Shown: positions 1 to 6,614 of the stretch, piece after piece | Position numbering within the stretch: the first letter of the stretch is position 1 | How the letters are laid out: each line of letters starts with the position of its first letter | Source: Clostridia bacterium | Lineage (GTDB): Bacteria > Bacillota_A > Clostridia > Oscillospirales > CAG-272 | Assembly (NCBI GenBank): GCA_017542695.1 | Contig: JAFXWT010000274.1 | Span: 1 to 10,973, forward strand | Direction: 5' to 3' | Length of the DNA stretch: 10,973 nt | Notes under the pieces: model-generated | Told to the model about the DNA's origin: nothing | Seen by the model: the letters and a program-made list of their open reading frames with translations, nothing else | The model's database searches: none | Translations under genes and position numbers: made by a program

Positions 1-64
1 ATATAAATAGAGCCATAAAGAATAAAAACACACAAATAATAACATTGTTTGGAGTCTTGTGGTT

Positions 65-103
65 ATGCAAAAAATACTAATTATTAAGAAGGATTTTTTA
101 TGA
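65..103 (+). CDS. Possible 12-residue leader ORF coupled to the next gene
   Basis: A very short reading frame, MQKILIIKKDFL, starts at the ATG at 65 and stops with TGA at 101-103. That stop overlaps the ATG of the next gene as ATGA, the arrangement expected for translational coupling. A weak GGAG lies at 51-54, about ten bases ahead. Against it, the purine-rich sequence inside it (AAGAAGGA, 86-93) is an adequate ribosome binding site for the downstream gene on its own. The sequence around its start recurs upstream of the second radical SAM gene without the ATG. It may be chance. Confidence 0.15.
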   Translation: MQKILIIKKDFL

Positions 104-864
104 AAACTGAAAAACCAAAAAAATATTATAAGAAGGCCATATATATTTGTTGCATATTTTTTGTTCTTTTGTCTGTTATTCTTTTCCTTATTATTAGTAT
201 AGTTAGCGGCTTTTTTCAGAATATGCTTAACAATATTGCATCAGTTGTTCTTGTTTCCGGAATATATACTATTTTTTATGAGTTTCTTATAAAAGAAAGA
301 TTTGCAGACGAAATTATTTCAAAAGTAAGATTAAAAAATAAAATCGATTCATTTGGGATTGGTGATATCGGTTTTGCGCTCCGTGAAATTGATTTCCAAC
401 CATATATTCTTTCTGCAAAAAACATTGATATTTTACACATTGAAGGAAAACACTGGACAGATGAATACATAGATATCATTAAAGAAAGTAAACAAAAAAA
501 ACAAATAAGGGTTTGTTTACTGTCACCAAATTCAAGCTTTTATGAAGCAATTGCTCGTCATTATAGTAAATCAAAAGAAGAAATGATGCGTGAAAAAACA
601 AAAAAAGTAACAGAAGAGTGGAAAAGTTGTATTTCGAACAAGCGCCTTTCGTTTTCAATTCGATTCTTTGACGGTGTTCCAGCTCATTCTATATATAGAT
701 TTGACAATAAGATCATTATTGTTTTTTCTAATATACTGTCCGATTTGACAAAAAAATTACCATATATGATTTTTGAAAAGAAATCAGATGATGGTATTTA
801 TGATGTTTACAAAAACGAATTTGAAAACATTTGGGAAAAATCTTGTAAAGATATGGAGAAATGA
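100..864 (+). CDS. Membrane-anchored protein with degenerate phospholipase D-like domain
   Basis: This 254-residue protein has a lysine-rich N-terminus, a strongly hydrophobic segment at about residues 13-36 and a second at about 44-63. The rest is predicted to be soluble and probably cytosolic. The soluble part resembles the phospholipase D-like fold found in many small defence and regulatory proteins: an ILHIEG strand and helix around 105-130, an IRVCLLSPNSS strand at 136-146, and a C-terminal block with HSIYRFDNKIIIV at 196-208 ending in a YDVYKNEFENIWEKS helix (234-248). The catalytic HxKxxxxD motif is not intact: His196 is present but the lysine is missing. It is therefore more likely a sensor or binding domain than a lipase or nuclease. 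The start is supported by AAGAAGGA at 86-93. It leads a three-gene operon, with the next start 3 nt after its stop. A decayed copy of its first third lies at 2939-3105. The fold is inferred from motif memory; function is unknown. Confidence 0.6.
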   Translation: MKTEKPKKYYKKAIYICCIFFVLLSVILFLIISIVSGFFQNMLNNIASVVLVSGIYTIFYEFLIKERFADEIISKVRLKNKIDSFGIGDIGFALREIDFQPYILSAKNIDILHIEGKHWTDEYIDIIKESKQKKQIRVCLLSPNSSFYEAIARHYSKSKEEMMREKTKKVTEEWKSCISNKRLSFSIRFFDGVPAHSIYRFDNKIIIVFSNILSDLTKKLPYMIFEKKSDDGIYDVYKNEFENIWEKSCKDMEK

Positions 865-867
865 TAT

Positions 868-1941
868 ATGGAAAAAAGAATAAAAATCTATGATAAAAAG
901 TTTATTTCCGCATGTTATTTTAGATCTACAGTTGAAGCGCCTAACAAAAAGGTAATTATTCAAATTACGGAGCGTTGCAATTTATTTTGCAAGCATTGCT
1001 TTGTATCATCTTCAAGAAAAGGAGATGAAATCTCTTTTGATAAATTTAGAAATAATATTCTTTCAAAATTACTTCAATGCAATACGGTAAAAATCACTTT
1101 AACTGGTGGAGAACCGTTGGTTCATCCTAACATCAAGGAAATAATCGAACTTTTAAGCAATAACGGTATAGAAGTGGCTGTTTGCACTAACGCAGTTTTA
1201 ATTTCAGATGAATTAATCCAACTATGTTCACATCTTGGAACTATACATTTTAATGTCAGTTTGGATGGATTTCGTCCTGAATCTCATGGAACTTTTAGAG
1301 GAAATTCAAATCCAGACTTGTTTAAAACGATTATTAATAATATCTCCAAACTTGGACAAGCACATTTGTTAAATGGCATTTTAGTTACTCCTAACAAATA
1401 CGCAAATATAGAAGAATATCAGGAAATATGCAAATTTGCAAAGAGTATTTGTGCAAAATATGTTCTGTTTAATCCATTATCCGAATTTGGAAGAGGACAA
1501 GATGCCACAGAAGTTGGTCGGTATAAACAACAACTAGTCGAAATTAAAGAACTTACTCAAGATTATTCTGACGAAAATTTTGAGGTTGTATATATTAGAT
1601 TTCCAGATCCAACAAAACCTATCGGAGATTGTCCAATAGGTAAAATCTTGTATGTTTTTACAAATGGTGATGTGGCAATTTGCCCGTATGTAGCATTCGC
1701 TGCTAAAGATCGAAAGAGCATTTATAATTCTGAGCAGTTTATTGTCACGAATATTTTTGAACTACAGGGTAAATTAGATGATGAATTAAAAAAATATAGA
1801 CTTCCTTTTGAACCAATAAACAAAAAACAAGATATATTATGTAAATTAAAGTGTTCAAAAGGATGTTATGCTGCAAAAATCTCACACGGATTGTCAATAT
1901 ATGATTGTGATTATGATTTGTGTGGATTAAAAAATCTTTAA
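868..1941 (+). CDS. Radical SAM protein with C-terminal auxiliary cluster cysteines
   Basis: This 357-residue protein carries the radical SAM signature CNLFCKHC, with Cys37, Cys41 and Cys44 binding the [4Fe-4S] cluster that cleaves S-adenosylmethionine. It also has the cofactor-binding TGGEP motif (79-83), a CTNAVLIS strand (106-113) and NVSLDG (129-134). The C-terminal third holds further cysteines (255, 272, 325, 329, 333, 347, 352) in a SPASM- or twitch-like spacing, so one or two auxiliary clusters are likely. SPASM enzymes usually modify peptides or proteins, but no small peptide gene is seen next to this one. It differs from prokaryotic viperin, whose signature and length I do not find. 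GGAG at 855-858 supports the ATG at 868. It is the middle gene of the operon with the membrane protein and the EEP hydrolase. The substrate is unknown; the other genes of the operon suggest a defence-like or nucleic-acid-linked role, which is inference. Confidence 0.85.
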   Translation: MEKRIKIYDKKFISACYFRSTVEAPNKKVIIQITERCNLFCKHCFVSSSRKGDEISFDKFRNNILSKLLQCNTVKITLTGGEPLVHPNIKEIIELLSNNGIEVAVCTNAVLISDELIQLCSHLGTIHFNVSLDGFRPESHGTFRGNSNPDLFKTIINNISKLGQAHLLNGILVTPNKYANIEEYQEICKFAKSICAKYVLFNPLSEFGRGQDATEVGRYKQQLVEIKELTQDYSDENFEVVYIRFPDPTKPIGDCPIGKILYVFTNGDVAICPYVAFAAKDRKSIYNSEQFIVTNIFELQGKLDDELKKYRLPFEPINKKQDILCKLKCSKGCYAAKISHGLSIYDCDYDLCGLKNL

Positions 1942-1956
1942 AAAGTGAGAATAATT

Positions 1957-2733
1957 ATGAATGGCACTATTAAAGTTTTAACGTTAAATATTGGTAATCC
2001 TTCTATAGAAAGAGCAAAAAAACAAGTCAATTGGTTAAAAACGCGTACTGAAGATATTTTTGTATTAACAGAAACAAAAAATAGTGAAGGATGTAATTAT
2101 ATTGCCGATTCATTTTCGGGATATACTACGGATTTGTTTTCTGTCAATAGCGCAATGCACGTCTCTTTTCCGTTATCTCTAACGGGAGATCACGGTGTAA
2201 TGTGTATTAGTAAATTCCCAATCAAAAGGGAAACATTCCCTTATTCAAAAAGTAGTCAGTATTATTGTAGACATATTGAAACAGACATAGATATCAACAA
2301 CAGGGTTTTACATATAGTAGGTCTCTATGTACCGTCTCGAGATCAATCTTCTGAAAAGATTGAGAGAAAAAAAGTTTTTTTGGAAAAAACATATGAATTA
2401 ATAAAAGATCTACATAACCCTTCGTCGATTATTTGTGGCGATTTCAATATTTTGGATCGAAACCATTTTCCACACTATAGTTTTTTTAAAAACTGGGAGT
2501 ATGAGTTTTATGATAATCTTTTAAAAATGGGATATGTGGATGCTTTTAGGAAATGTCATCCTACCATAAATGAATATAGTTGGGTAGGGCGTACAAATGA
2601 TGGGTATAGATATGATTATTGCTTTGTTTCAAAAAAACTATCCACTCGAGTTTTACAATGTGATTTTATTCATGAGACACGTTTGAATCATTTAACAGAT
2701 CATTCAGCATTATGCATTGAATTGCAGTGCTAA
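1957..2733 (+). CDS. Endonuclease/exonuclease/phosphatase (EEP) family hydrolase
   Basis: This 258-residue protein shows the EEP (DNase I/exonuclease III-like) motifs in order: LTLNIGN near the N-terminus with metal-site Asn11, LTET with Glu39, CGDFNI with Asp162 and Asn164, RYDYCFVS with Asp220, and the terminal LTDHS with Asp248-His249. The family hydrolyses phosphodiesters in a metal-dependent way; members act on DNA, RNA, phosphoinositides or nucleotide signals, so the substrate cannot be read from sequence. There is no signal peptide, so it should act in the cytoplasm. The length is typical of a complete single-domain member. A GTG at 1945 would add four residues, but GTGAG at 1945-1949 is better placed as the ribosome binding site for the ATG at 1957. 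It is the last gene of the operon, 15 nt after the radical SAM gene. EEP paired with radical SAM and a membrane PLD-like protein is not a combination I recognise. Confidence 0.8.
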   Translation: MNGTIKVLTLNIGNPSIERAKKQVNWLKTRTEDIFVLTETKNSEGCNYIADSFSGYTTDLFSVNSAMHVSFPLSLTGDHGVMCISKFPIKRETFPYSKSSQYYCRHIETDIDINNRVLHIVGLYVPSRDQSSEKIERKKVFLEKTYELIKDLHNPSSIICGDFNILDRNHFPHYSFFKNWEYEFYDNLLKMGYVDAFRKCHPTINEYSWVGRTNDGYRYDYCFVSKKLSTRVLQCDFIHETRLNHLTDHSALCIELQC

Positions 2734-2884
2734 TCCTTTAATGTTTCTTTAAGAATGCCAATAATACATGTTCAAAAATACTGATTAACTTATTACTCCG
2801 CACTAAATAAAAGTTGAAACAGAATATGATGAGTTTTATTAATTTCGCAAATAACAATTCTCAAAAACTTTGGAGGGAATCACA

Positions 2885-2917
2885 ATGCAAGTTGCTTGGA
2901 GTAGTGTGGCCATATAA
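2885..2917 (+). CDS. Possible 10-residue micro-ORF
   Basis: ATG at 2885 opens a ten-codon frame, MQVAWSSVAI, ending with TAA at 2915-2917. A good ribosome binding site (GGAGGG, 2872-2877) lies seven bases ahead, which is better than many real genes in this AT-rich stretch have. It sits where the leader of the duplicated membrane-protein gene should be. It could be a leader peptide, a leftover from rearrangement, or chance; nothing else supports expression. Confidence 0.15.
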   Translation: MQVAWSSVAI

Positions 2918-2938
2918 AAAATATTGAGAGTGTTTTTT

Positions 2939-3105
2939 ATGAAAACTGAAAAATCAAAAAATATTATAAAAAAGCATATAAATGTGTATATTTGTAACAT
3001 TTTTTGTTCTTTTATCTGTTATCCTTTTCATTTTGGGTTATATTGTTTGTGACTTTGTTCAGGATACTATAAAAATATAATTATTATGTCTGTGCTAGTT
3101 ATTTT
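2939..3105 (+). pseudogene. Truncated, frameshifted copy of the membrane-protein gene
   Basis: From ATG 2939 the sequence closely matches the beginning of the gene at 100. It encodes MKTEKSK where the intact gene has MKTEKPK. It then loses the frame and ends at a TGA at 3050-3052 after 37 codons. The match continues in a shifted frame: FFVLLSVILF of the first membrane segment is preserved exactly in frame +2 (from about 2999), followed by a stop near 3080. The similarity fades near 3105, just before the leader of the radical SAM/SPASM gene. The remaining two thirds of the gene are absent. The first operon's leader and gene were therefore duplicated and then decayed or were cut by recombination. 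Confidence 0.8.
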
Positions 3106-3110
3106 ATAAT
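3105..3110 (+). promoter_or_regulatory. Possible -10 element for the RiPP operon
   Basis: A perfect TATAAT lies 33 bases ahead of the start codon at 3144. It would give a short leader containing the AAGGAGG ribosome binding site. No convincing -35 box is seen at the expected distance and the region is very AT-rich, so the match may be fortuitous. Confidence 0.25.
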
Positions 3111-3143
3111 GGTTGCGCAAAAAAACTATAAAAAGGAGGCAAT

Positions 3144-4466
3144 ATGGAAAAATATAAATCTTCTCAATATAATATTTTGATAAATCAAGATGATGAATAT
3201 GCTACAATTTACAACTGTTTTTCGGGCGGAATAGTAAAACTTGAAAATGAAATATACTTAATGATAAGTAGTGAATCTTTCCATCTTGAATCTATAAAAT
3301 ATGGCGATGAATTGCTGAAAAACGGATATATTGTAAACAGCCGTGTGGATGAGTTTAATAAAGCCAAAATGCAAATCGAAAGTGTAATGAGTAATAAAAC
3401 TCAAGAGAATGTATCTTATGTTATTGCCCCTACACTAAATTGCAATTTGAGATGTGTATATTGTTTTCAAAAGGATTTCCGTACAGACGGTTCGGAAAAC
3501 ATTGTAACATTTGATATGCTTGATCAAATAAGATGCTTTATTTTAGAAAGTAATAAAAACAACAAATTATTAAAAAAAATAAACATCAATTGGTTCGGCG
3601 GAGAACCTTTGCTGTGTTATGAACAAATTGTTTACTTTTCAAAATCTCTTAAGGCTGCACTATCAGAGAAAAACATTGGTTTTACGTGTTCAATGATTAC
3701 CAATGGCACATTATTAGATGAAAAAAAGTTGCGGGTTTTAGTTTCCGATTGCAATCTTTATCGAATACAGATAACCATTGACGGAGAAGAAAATACATAT
3801 TGTTCAAAAAAACAGACAACGGGTGAAATTTTTAACAGGGTTTTAAATAACATTTGTCTTGCCACCAGATATACTAAAACTACTGTAAGAGTCAATGCCG
3901 ACAAACAAAATTTTAACGAATTATTGCGTGTGTCAAAAAGTATATCTCAAATGGATATCAAAAAAGATAACCTGTTTATACATTTTGCGCAATTACGTGA
4001 TTATAACAACAATACTCAAGTTTTGAATGCTTATGATGATTTAGAATATTGGCAAGCTAAGTACGCATTTTATTCTACGATTGATCAACATTTGCCTAAA
4101 AAAAATACAGTGCCTTCGTTTTCGGTTAAGCCATTTTGTGGTTTGGCAAAAGGCAACAATTTAGTGATCGACTATTTAGGTAATCTTTATAAATGTGAAC
4201 ATTATATTGGCAATCCTCAAAAAATAGTCGGTACAGTAGCGGATGGAGTATTTTATAATTCAGTTTATGAAAAATCATTTTCATTAGCCACCGACGAACG
4301 CTGTAATAATTGCGATTTGTTTCCGATTTGTAATTATGCTCAATGTACCGCAATGCACACCTTTGCCGGAGATGATCAGATTTGTTTATGTTATGCAAAC
4401 CAACTTGAAACAATCAAACAAAAAATAAAAAAATATTTGGAGGAACATCAAGATGCTGATTCTTAA
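3144..4466 (+). CDS. Radical SAM/SPASM peptide maturase
   Basis: This 440-residue protein has three parts. The N-terminal region of about 90 residues (SSQYNILINQ..., IYNCFSGGI) is of the kind that precedes the radical SAM core in peptide maturases and may bind the precursor leader. The core has CNLRCVYC at 100-107, WFGGEP at 150-155, MITNG (184-188) and ITIDG (210-214). The C-terminal SPASM domain has Cys332, VIDYLGNLYKCEH with Cys351, CNNCDLFPIC (387, 390, 396), Cys401, Cys414 and Cys416, enough for two auxiliary [4Fe-4S] clusters. SPASM maturases use a SAM-derived radical to form thioether or carbon-carbon links in ribosomal peptides. A strong AAGGAGG (3133-3139) supports the start. Its last 14 nt overlap the Cys-rich peptide gene, making that peptide the obvious substrate. 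I favour a thioether-forming (ranthipeptide-like) enzyme; the exact subfamily is not settled by reading alone. Confidence 0.9.
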   Translation: MEKYKSSQYNILINQDDEYATIYNCFSGGIVKLENEIYLMISSESFHLESIKYGDELLKNGYIVNSRVDEFNKAKMQIESVMSNKTQENVSYVIAPTLNCNLRCVYCFQKDFRTDGSENIVTFDMLDQIRCFILESNKNNKLLKKININWFGGEPLLCYEQIVYFSKSLKAALSEKNIGFTCSMITNGTLLDEKKLRVLVSDCNLYRIQITIDGEENTYCSKKQTTGEIFNRVLNNICLATRYTKTTVRVNADKQNFNELLRVSKSISQMDIKKDNLFIHFAQLRDYNNNTQVLNAYDDLEYWQAKYAFYSTIDQHLPKKNTVPSFSVKPFCGLAKGNNLVIDYLGNLYKCEHYIGNPQKIVGTVADGVFYNSVYEKSFSLATDERCNNCDLFPICNYAQCTAMHTFAGDDQICLCYANQLETIKQKIKKYLEEHQDADS

Positions 4467-4698
4467 AGAAATCGAACAAAACGCTATAGATTATGAAACC
4501 TCTTGTTCGTGCGACGATATTTGTAGAGATAGATATTGCGGATGTGATTATTCGCCCTGTGGTTGTGACGAAAGTTGTGGTTGCGATGAGAGCTGCGGTT
4601 GCGACGAGAGTTGTGGTTGCGATGAGAGCTGCGGTTGCGACGAGAGTTGCGATTGCGATGATAATTGCGGTTGCAATGATTGTGGGTGCGATCATTAA
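4453..4698 (+). CDS. Cys-rich repeat peptide, probable RiPP precursor
   Basis: This 81-residue peptide has 21 cysteines. Residues 1-17 (MLILKEIEQNAIDYETS) contain no cysteine and look like a short leader. Residues 18-81 form a core with five perfect CGCDES hexads (36-65), then CDCDDN, then CGCNDCGCDH. Eight positions fit Cys-X3-Asp/Glu: 18-22, 36-40, 42-46, 48-52, 54-58, 60-64, 66-70 and 72-76. That spacing is the one used for Cys-to-Asp thioether links in freyrasin-type ranthipeptides, where radical SAM enzymes act on CX3D; applying it here is inference. GGAGG at 4439-4443 supports the ATG, and the 14-nt overlap with the maturase gene indicates coupled expression. No GG cleavage motif is visible, and no protease or exporter gene lies nearby. 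A metallothionein-like metal-binding peptide is the main alternative, but the adjacent SPASM enzyme argues for modification. Confidence 0.85.
   Translation: MLILKEIEQNAIDYETSCSCDDICRDRYCGCDYSPCGCDESCGCDESCGCDESCGCDESCGCDESCDCDDNCGCNDCGCDH
4558..4665 (+). repeat. 18-bp tandem array encoding CGCDES-type hexads
   Basis: Six consecutive 18-bp units encode five CGCDES hexads and one CDCDDN variant. Within it, the 36-bp block 4576-4611 is repeated exactly at 4612-4647, including alternating synonymous codons (TGT/TGC, GAT/GAC, AGC/AGT). This shows a recent duplication of a two-unit block rather than independent convergence. Flanking units have diverged at both ends. The array can be expected to vary in copy number between strains. 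Confidence 0.9.
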
Positions 4699-5016
4699 GT
4701 ACAACAAACAAACCAAGAGATTTTATTGAGATAACTTTTTTCGGCTTTGGTTTTGCTGTTAAACTGGCGTAAATGTCGATTATCGGCTGTTTTATCTTTA
4801 AGTAATGAATTTAGGTTTTACATTCGAAAAATGTTTGTACTATTTTACAGTATGATAATTTATTATTCTGTGAATTTCAGTTGATGAAATCGAACGATTT
4901 TGACTTTATAAAGTAATTGCAAATGATCAATAAGTGTGCGTTGTAGATATCAACGCTCGTTACCATTTTTATTAGATTAAAATTTTAATGACCATATATA
5001 AATGTATCAATGCGCA
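4699..5016. other. AT-rich intergenic stretch without recognised gene
   Basis: These 318 bases follow the peptide gene. On both strands I see only frames of fewer than about 20 codons lacking a ribosome binding site. A TTGACT at 4900-4905 has no good -10 partner. There is no exporter or peptidase fragment and no clear terminator directly after the peptide gene. The composition matches the AT-rich cargo, so the cargo probably extends to about position 5000. Confidence 0.5.
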
Positions 5017-5057
5017 CCCACATCTTTCCCCGTTAAAGATGTGGGCGTTTTCTTTTT
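5017..5057 (+). terminator. Intrinsic terminator at the cargo/backbone junction
   Basis: CCCACATCTTT (5017-5027) pairs perfectly with AAAGATGTGGG (5035-5045), giving an 11-bp stem with a seven-base loop CCCCGTT. It is followed by CG and a T-rich run (5048-5057). This fits rho-independent termination of rightward transcription from the cargo. It lies only 40 nt before the next start codon, so it could also act as an attenuator for the downstream genes. It coincides with the shift from AT-rich to higher-GC sequence. Confidence 0.75.
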
Positions 5058-5085
5058 ACCTAAAATCAATGAAAGGAGGTCCTAA

Positions 5086-5454
5086 ATGATATTCAAGAAT
5101 AGAATCCACGAAAAGATATTCGACAGCAAAACAAAAGAATTTTCAAAAAGCAACCGATTTCTCGCTGCGATATATTTGCTGACGTCGGATAACGCTTTAT
5201 GGAAACAGATGAAAAACAACCGCAGTGACGGACGGATCGAGTTCAACGATGTGTCGCTATCCGAAATGACGCCGGAGCAGTATGCGCTGTTTATGGCGGC
5301 AAAAGATCTGTTTCTCGATGAAACGCATCTGTCGATAACAGATCTTGCGGACAAGGCGGTACTTGACAGCAATGCGTTTGCGCTTGTTATGAACGCGATT
5401 TGTATCGCGAGATGCGGAATCAAAAATCAAAAAACAAAGGAGGTGACAAAATGA
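5086..5454 (+). CDS. Conserved-looking hypothetical protein of the mobile-element module
   Basis: This 122-residue protein is not recognised. It is soluble, without membrane segments, and appears largely helical. A KSNRFLAAIYLLTSDNALWKQM stretch shortened to its core (KSNRFLAAIYLL, about 21-32) leads into an acidic middle and a C-terminal helix ending in a basic tail. The start is supported by AAAGGAGG at 5072-5079. Its TGA overlaps the ATG of the antirestriction gene as ATGA, so the two are translationally coupled and belong to one operon. Its composition is that of the right half of the window, not of the AT-rich cargo. It may be a small regulator or an antirestriction partner; this is guesswork from position alone. 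Confidence 0.7.
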   Translation: MIFKNRIHEKIFDSKTKEFSKSNRFLAAIYLLTSDNALWKQMKNNRSDGRIEFNDVSLSEMTPEQYALFMAAKDLFLDETHLSITDLADKAVLDSNAFALVMNAICIARCGIKNQKTKEVTK

Positions 5455-6599
5455 TAACAGTTGTACTGAAAAACGGCGACAGGAAAGAAACCGTCGAATT
5501 CCCTTGTTCAGAAAGGATACTTGCGGTTACGGAAGAACGGCTCGGAAATGACGGTTCACCGTTTGTTGACGAGATGCTGTCCCCGAAACATTTATCGGCG
5601 ATTGCCGGACACTTCGTTGATGTCGATGAACTGAACTATCTCGCTAAAAGACTCGAGAGTTTTGACACTACTGAACTGAATTGCTTTCTTGCTGTCGCAC
5701 AAAAGAACAACATCACGCACCTGCCCGAACTCATCAATCTCACGTTCAATAGTGGGGCGTATGTCCTTATAAGCGATATGTCAAGTCTGAAAGGCGTGGG
5801 ACAACGCTATGTGCTGACAACAAGGGGCGGTATAGCAAATGACGAACTTGAAAAAATGGATCTTGAAAAGATCGGTCGTGATTTGCTCAATTCCGGCAAA
5901 GGAGAAATAACAGAATGTGGGATACTGTTCAAAAATGAAGAATGGCAATATGAGGAGCCGTACGACGGAGAGAATTTTCCGCTATACGATTACAGATCAT
6001 CTTCGACAATAATGGAGCTTGCATATAATGGGAAAAACGAGTATTTGTATCTTCCCGATGAGGAAATTGCTATAGACAAAGCCACAAAGCGTCTCGGCGC
6101 CGAAAAAGTCGAAGAATGTCATTGCTCGTTTGTCGAATACGGATTCAATGATACAAACGACTCGTATTTTGAAAATCTGCTTGACGAGATCAAGGGAAAA
6201 GAGGGCGTGTTCGGAGTCAATGACACGTTGGACGAAATATCCGAGATCCTCGAAGATGACAAAGAAAGTGAAAAACTCGTCGCCGTGATAGAGCACACCG
6301 GAAGGAAAAACAGTAAGGATATAAAAACCATCGTCGATAATTTCGATTCCTTCATATTTGTCGAGGGAGCTTTAGACCATGAAGATGTCGGCCGTTTCTT
6401 CATCGACAATGTATATGAATACTATTTCGATTCTGAACTTGAAGACTACATAGACTTTGATGGATTCGGAGAAATGATCGACAACGATTTCAGCGGCGAG
6501 TTCATTCGCGATCTCGGGTATGTATGTCTTAAGGAAAATGCAAGTATGAACGAGATATTCGATGACGACGAAAACGAAGAAATATCACAAACAATGTAA
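5451..6599 (+). CDS. ardA: ArdA-type antirestriction protein, extended form
   Basis: ArdA proteins are acidic DNA mimics that occupy the DNA-binding groove of type I restriction-modification enzymes and protect incoming mobile DNA. This 382-residue protein is strongly acidic, most of all towards its C-terminus. It has an LNYLAKRLESF segment near residues 62-72 and repeated Asp/Glu-rich helices. The C-terminal block FIDNVYEYYFDSELEDYIDF, followed by DGFGEMIDNDFSGEFIRDLGYV, matches the ending typical of ArdA. At roughly twice the length of the classical protein of about 165 residues, it belongs to the longer forms I associate with clostridial elements and may contain a duplicated or added N-terminal module. 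An AGGAGGTGA at 5439-5447 fixes the ATG at 5451; a TTG at 5400 lies deep inside the preceding gene and is rejected. It lies 15 nt upstream of metK. Confidence 0.8.
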   Translation: MITVVLKNGDRKETVEFPCSERILAVTEERLGNDGSPFVDEMLSPKHLSAIAGHFVDVDELNYLAKRLESFDTTELNCFLAVAQKNNITHLPELINLTFNSGAYVLISDMSSLKGVGQRYVLTTRGGIANDELEKMDLEKIGRDLLNSGKGEITECGILFKNEEWQYEEPYDGENFPLYDYRSSSTIMELAYNGKNEYLYLPDEEIAIDKATKRLGAEKVEECHCSFVEYGFNDTNDSYFENLLDEIKGKEGVFGVNDTLDEISEILEDDKESEKLVAVIEHTGRKNSKDIKTIVDNFDSFIFVEGALDHEDVGRFFIDNVYEYYFDSELEDYIDFDGFGEMIDNDFSGEFIRDLGYVCLKENASMNEIFDDDENEEISQTM

Positions 6600-6614
6600 T
6601 ATGGAGGTAATATA

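Larger units (their letters stand above)
2734..3143 (+). other. AT-rich inter-operon region with cargo remnant
   Basis: These 410 bases separate the two cargo operons. The first 150 are AT-rich with no recognisable gene or convincing terminator. From about 2898 the sequence resembles the leader and first codons of the gene at 100: GGAGT followed by GTGG, then A-rich sequence, then TTTTTTATGAAAACTGAAAAA shortened. It continues as a broken copy of that gene. The last 35 bases hold the ribosome binding site of the next gene. Confidence 0.7.

Noticed and set aside
868..1941. Radical SAM gene as a prokaryotic viperin
   Set aside because: The protein has TERCNLFCKHC and a Cys-rich C-terminal extension suggestive of SPASM/twitch clusters, not the viperin-type core, and no nucleotide kinase gene is adjacent.
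4558..4665. CRISPR-like array
   Set aside because: The repeats are 18 bp, directly tandem without spacers, in frame within a coding gene.
4414..4729. Several long overlapping frames on both strands across the Cys-rich gene (runs of Thr/Ala/Val or Arg/Asn/His)
   Set aside because: They are shadows of the 18-bp repeat. Only the frame at 4453 has a well-placed GGAGG site, a stop matching the array's end and a sensible product.
4900..4928. TTGACT box as promoter of the right-hand operon
   Set aside because: At 16 to 18 bases downstream there is no convincing TATAAT-like -10, and the terminator at 5017-5057 lies between it and the gene.
5017..5045. Insertion-sequence end or subterminal hairpin of the IS200/IS605 type
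   Set aside because: There is no transposase or TnpB fragment nearby, and the hairpin is followed by a T-run, which fits a terminator better.
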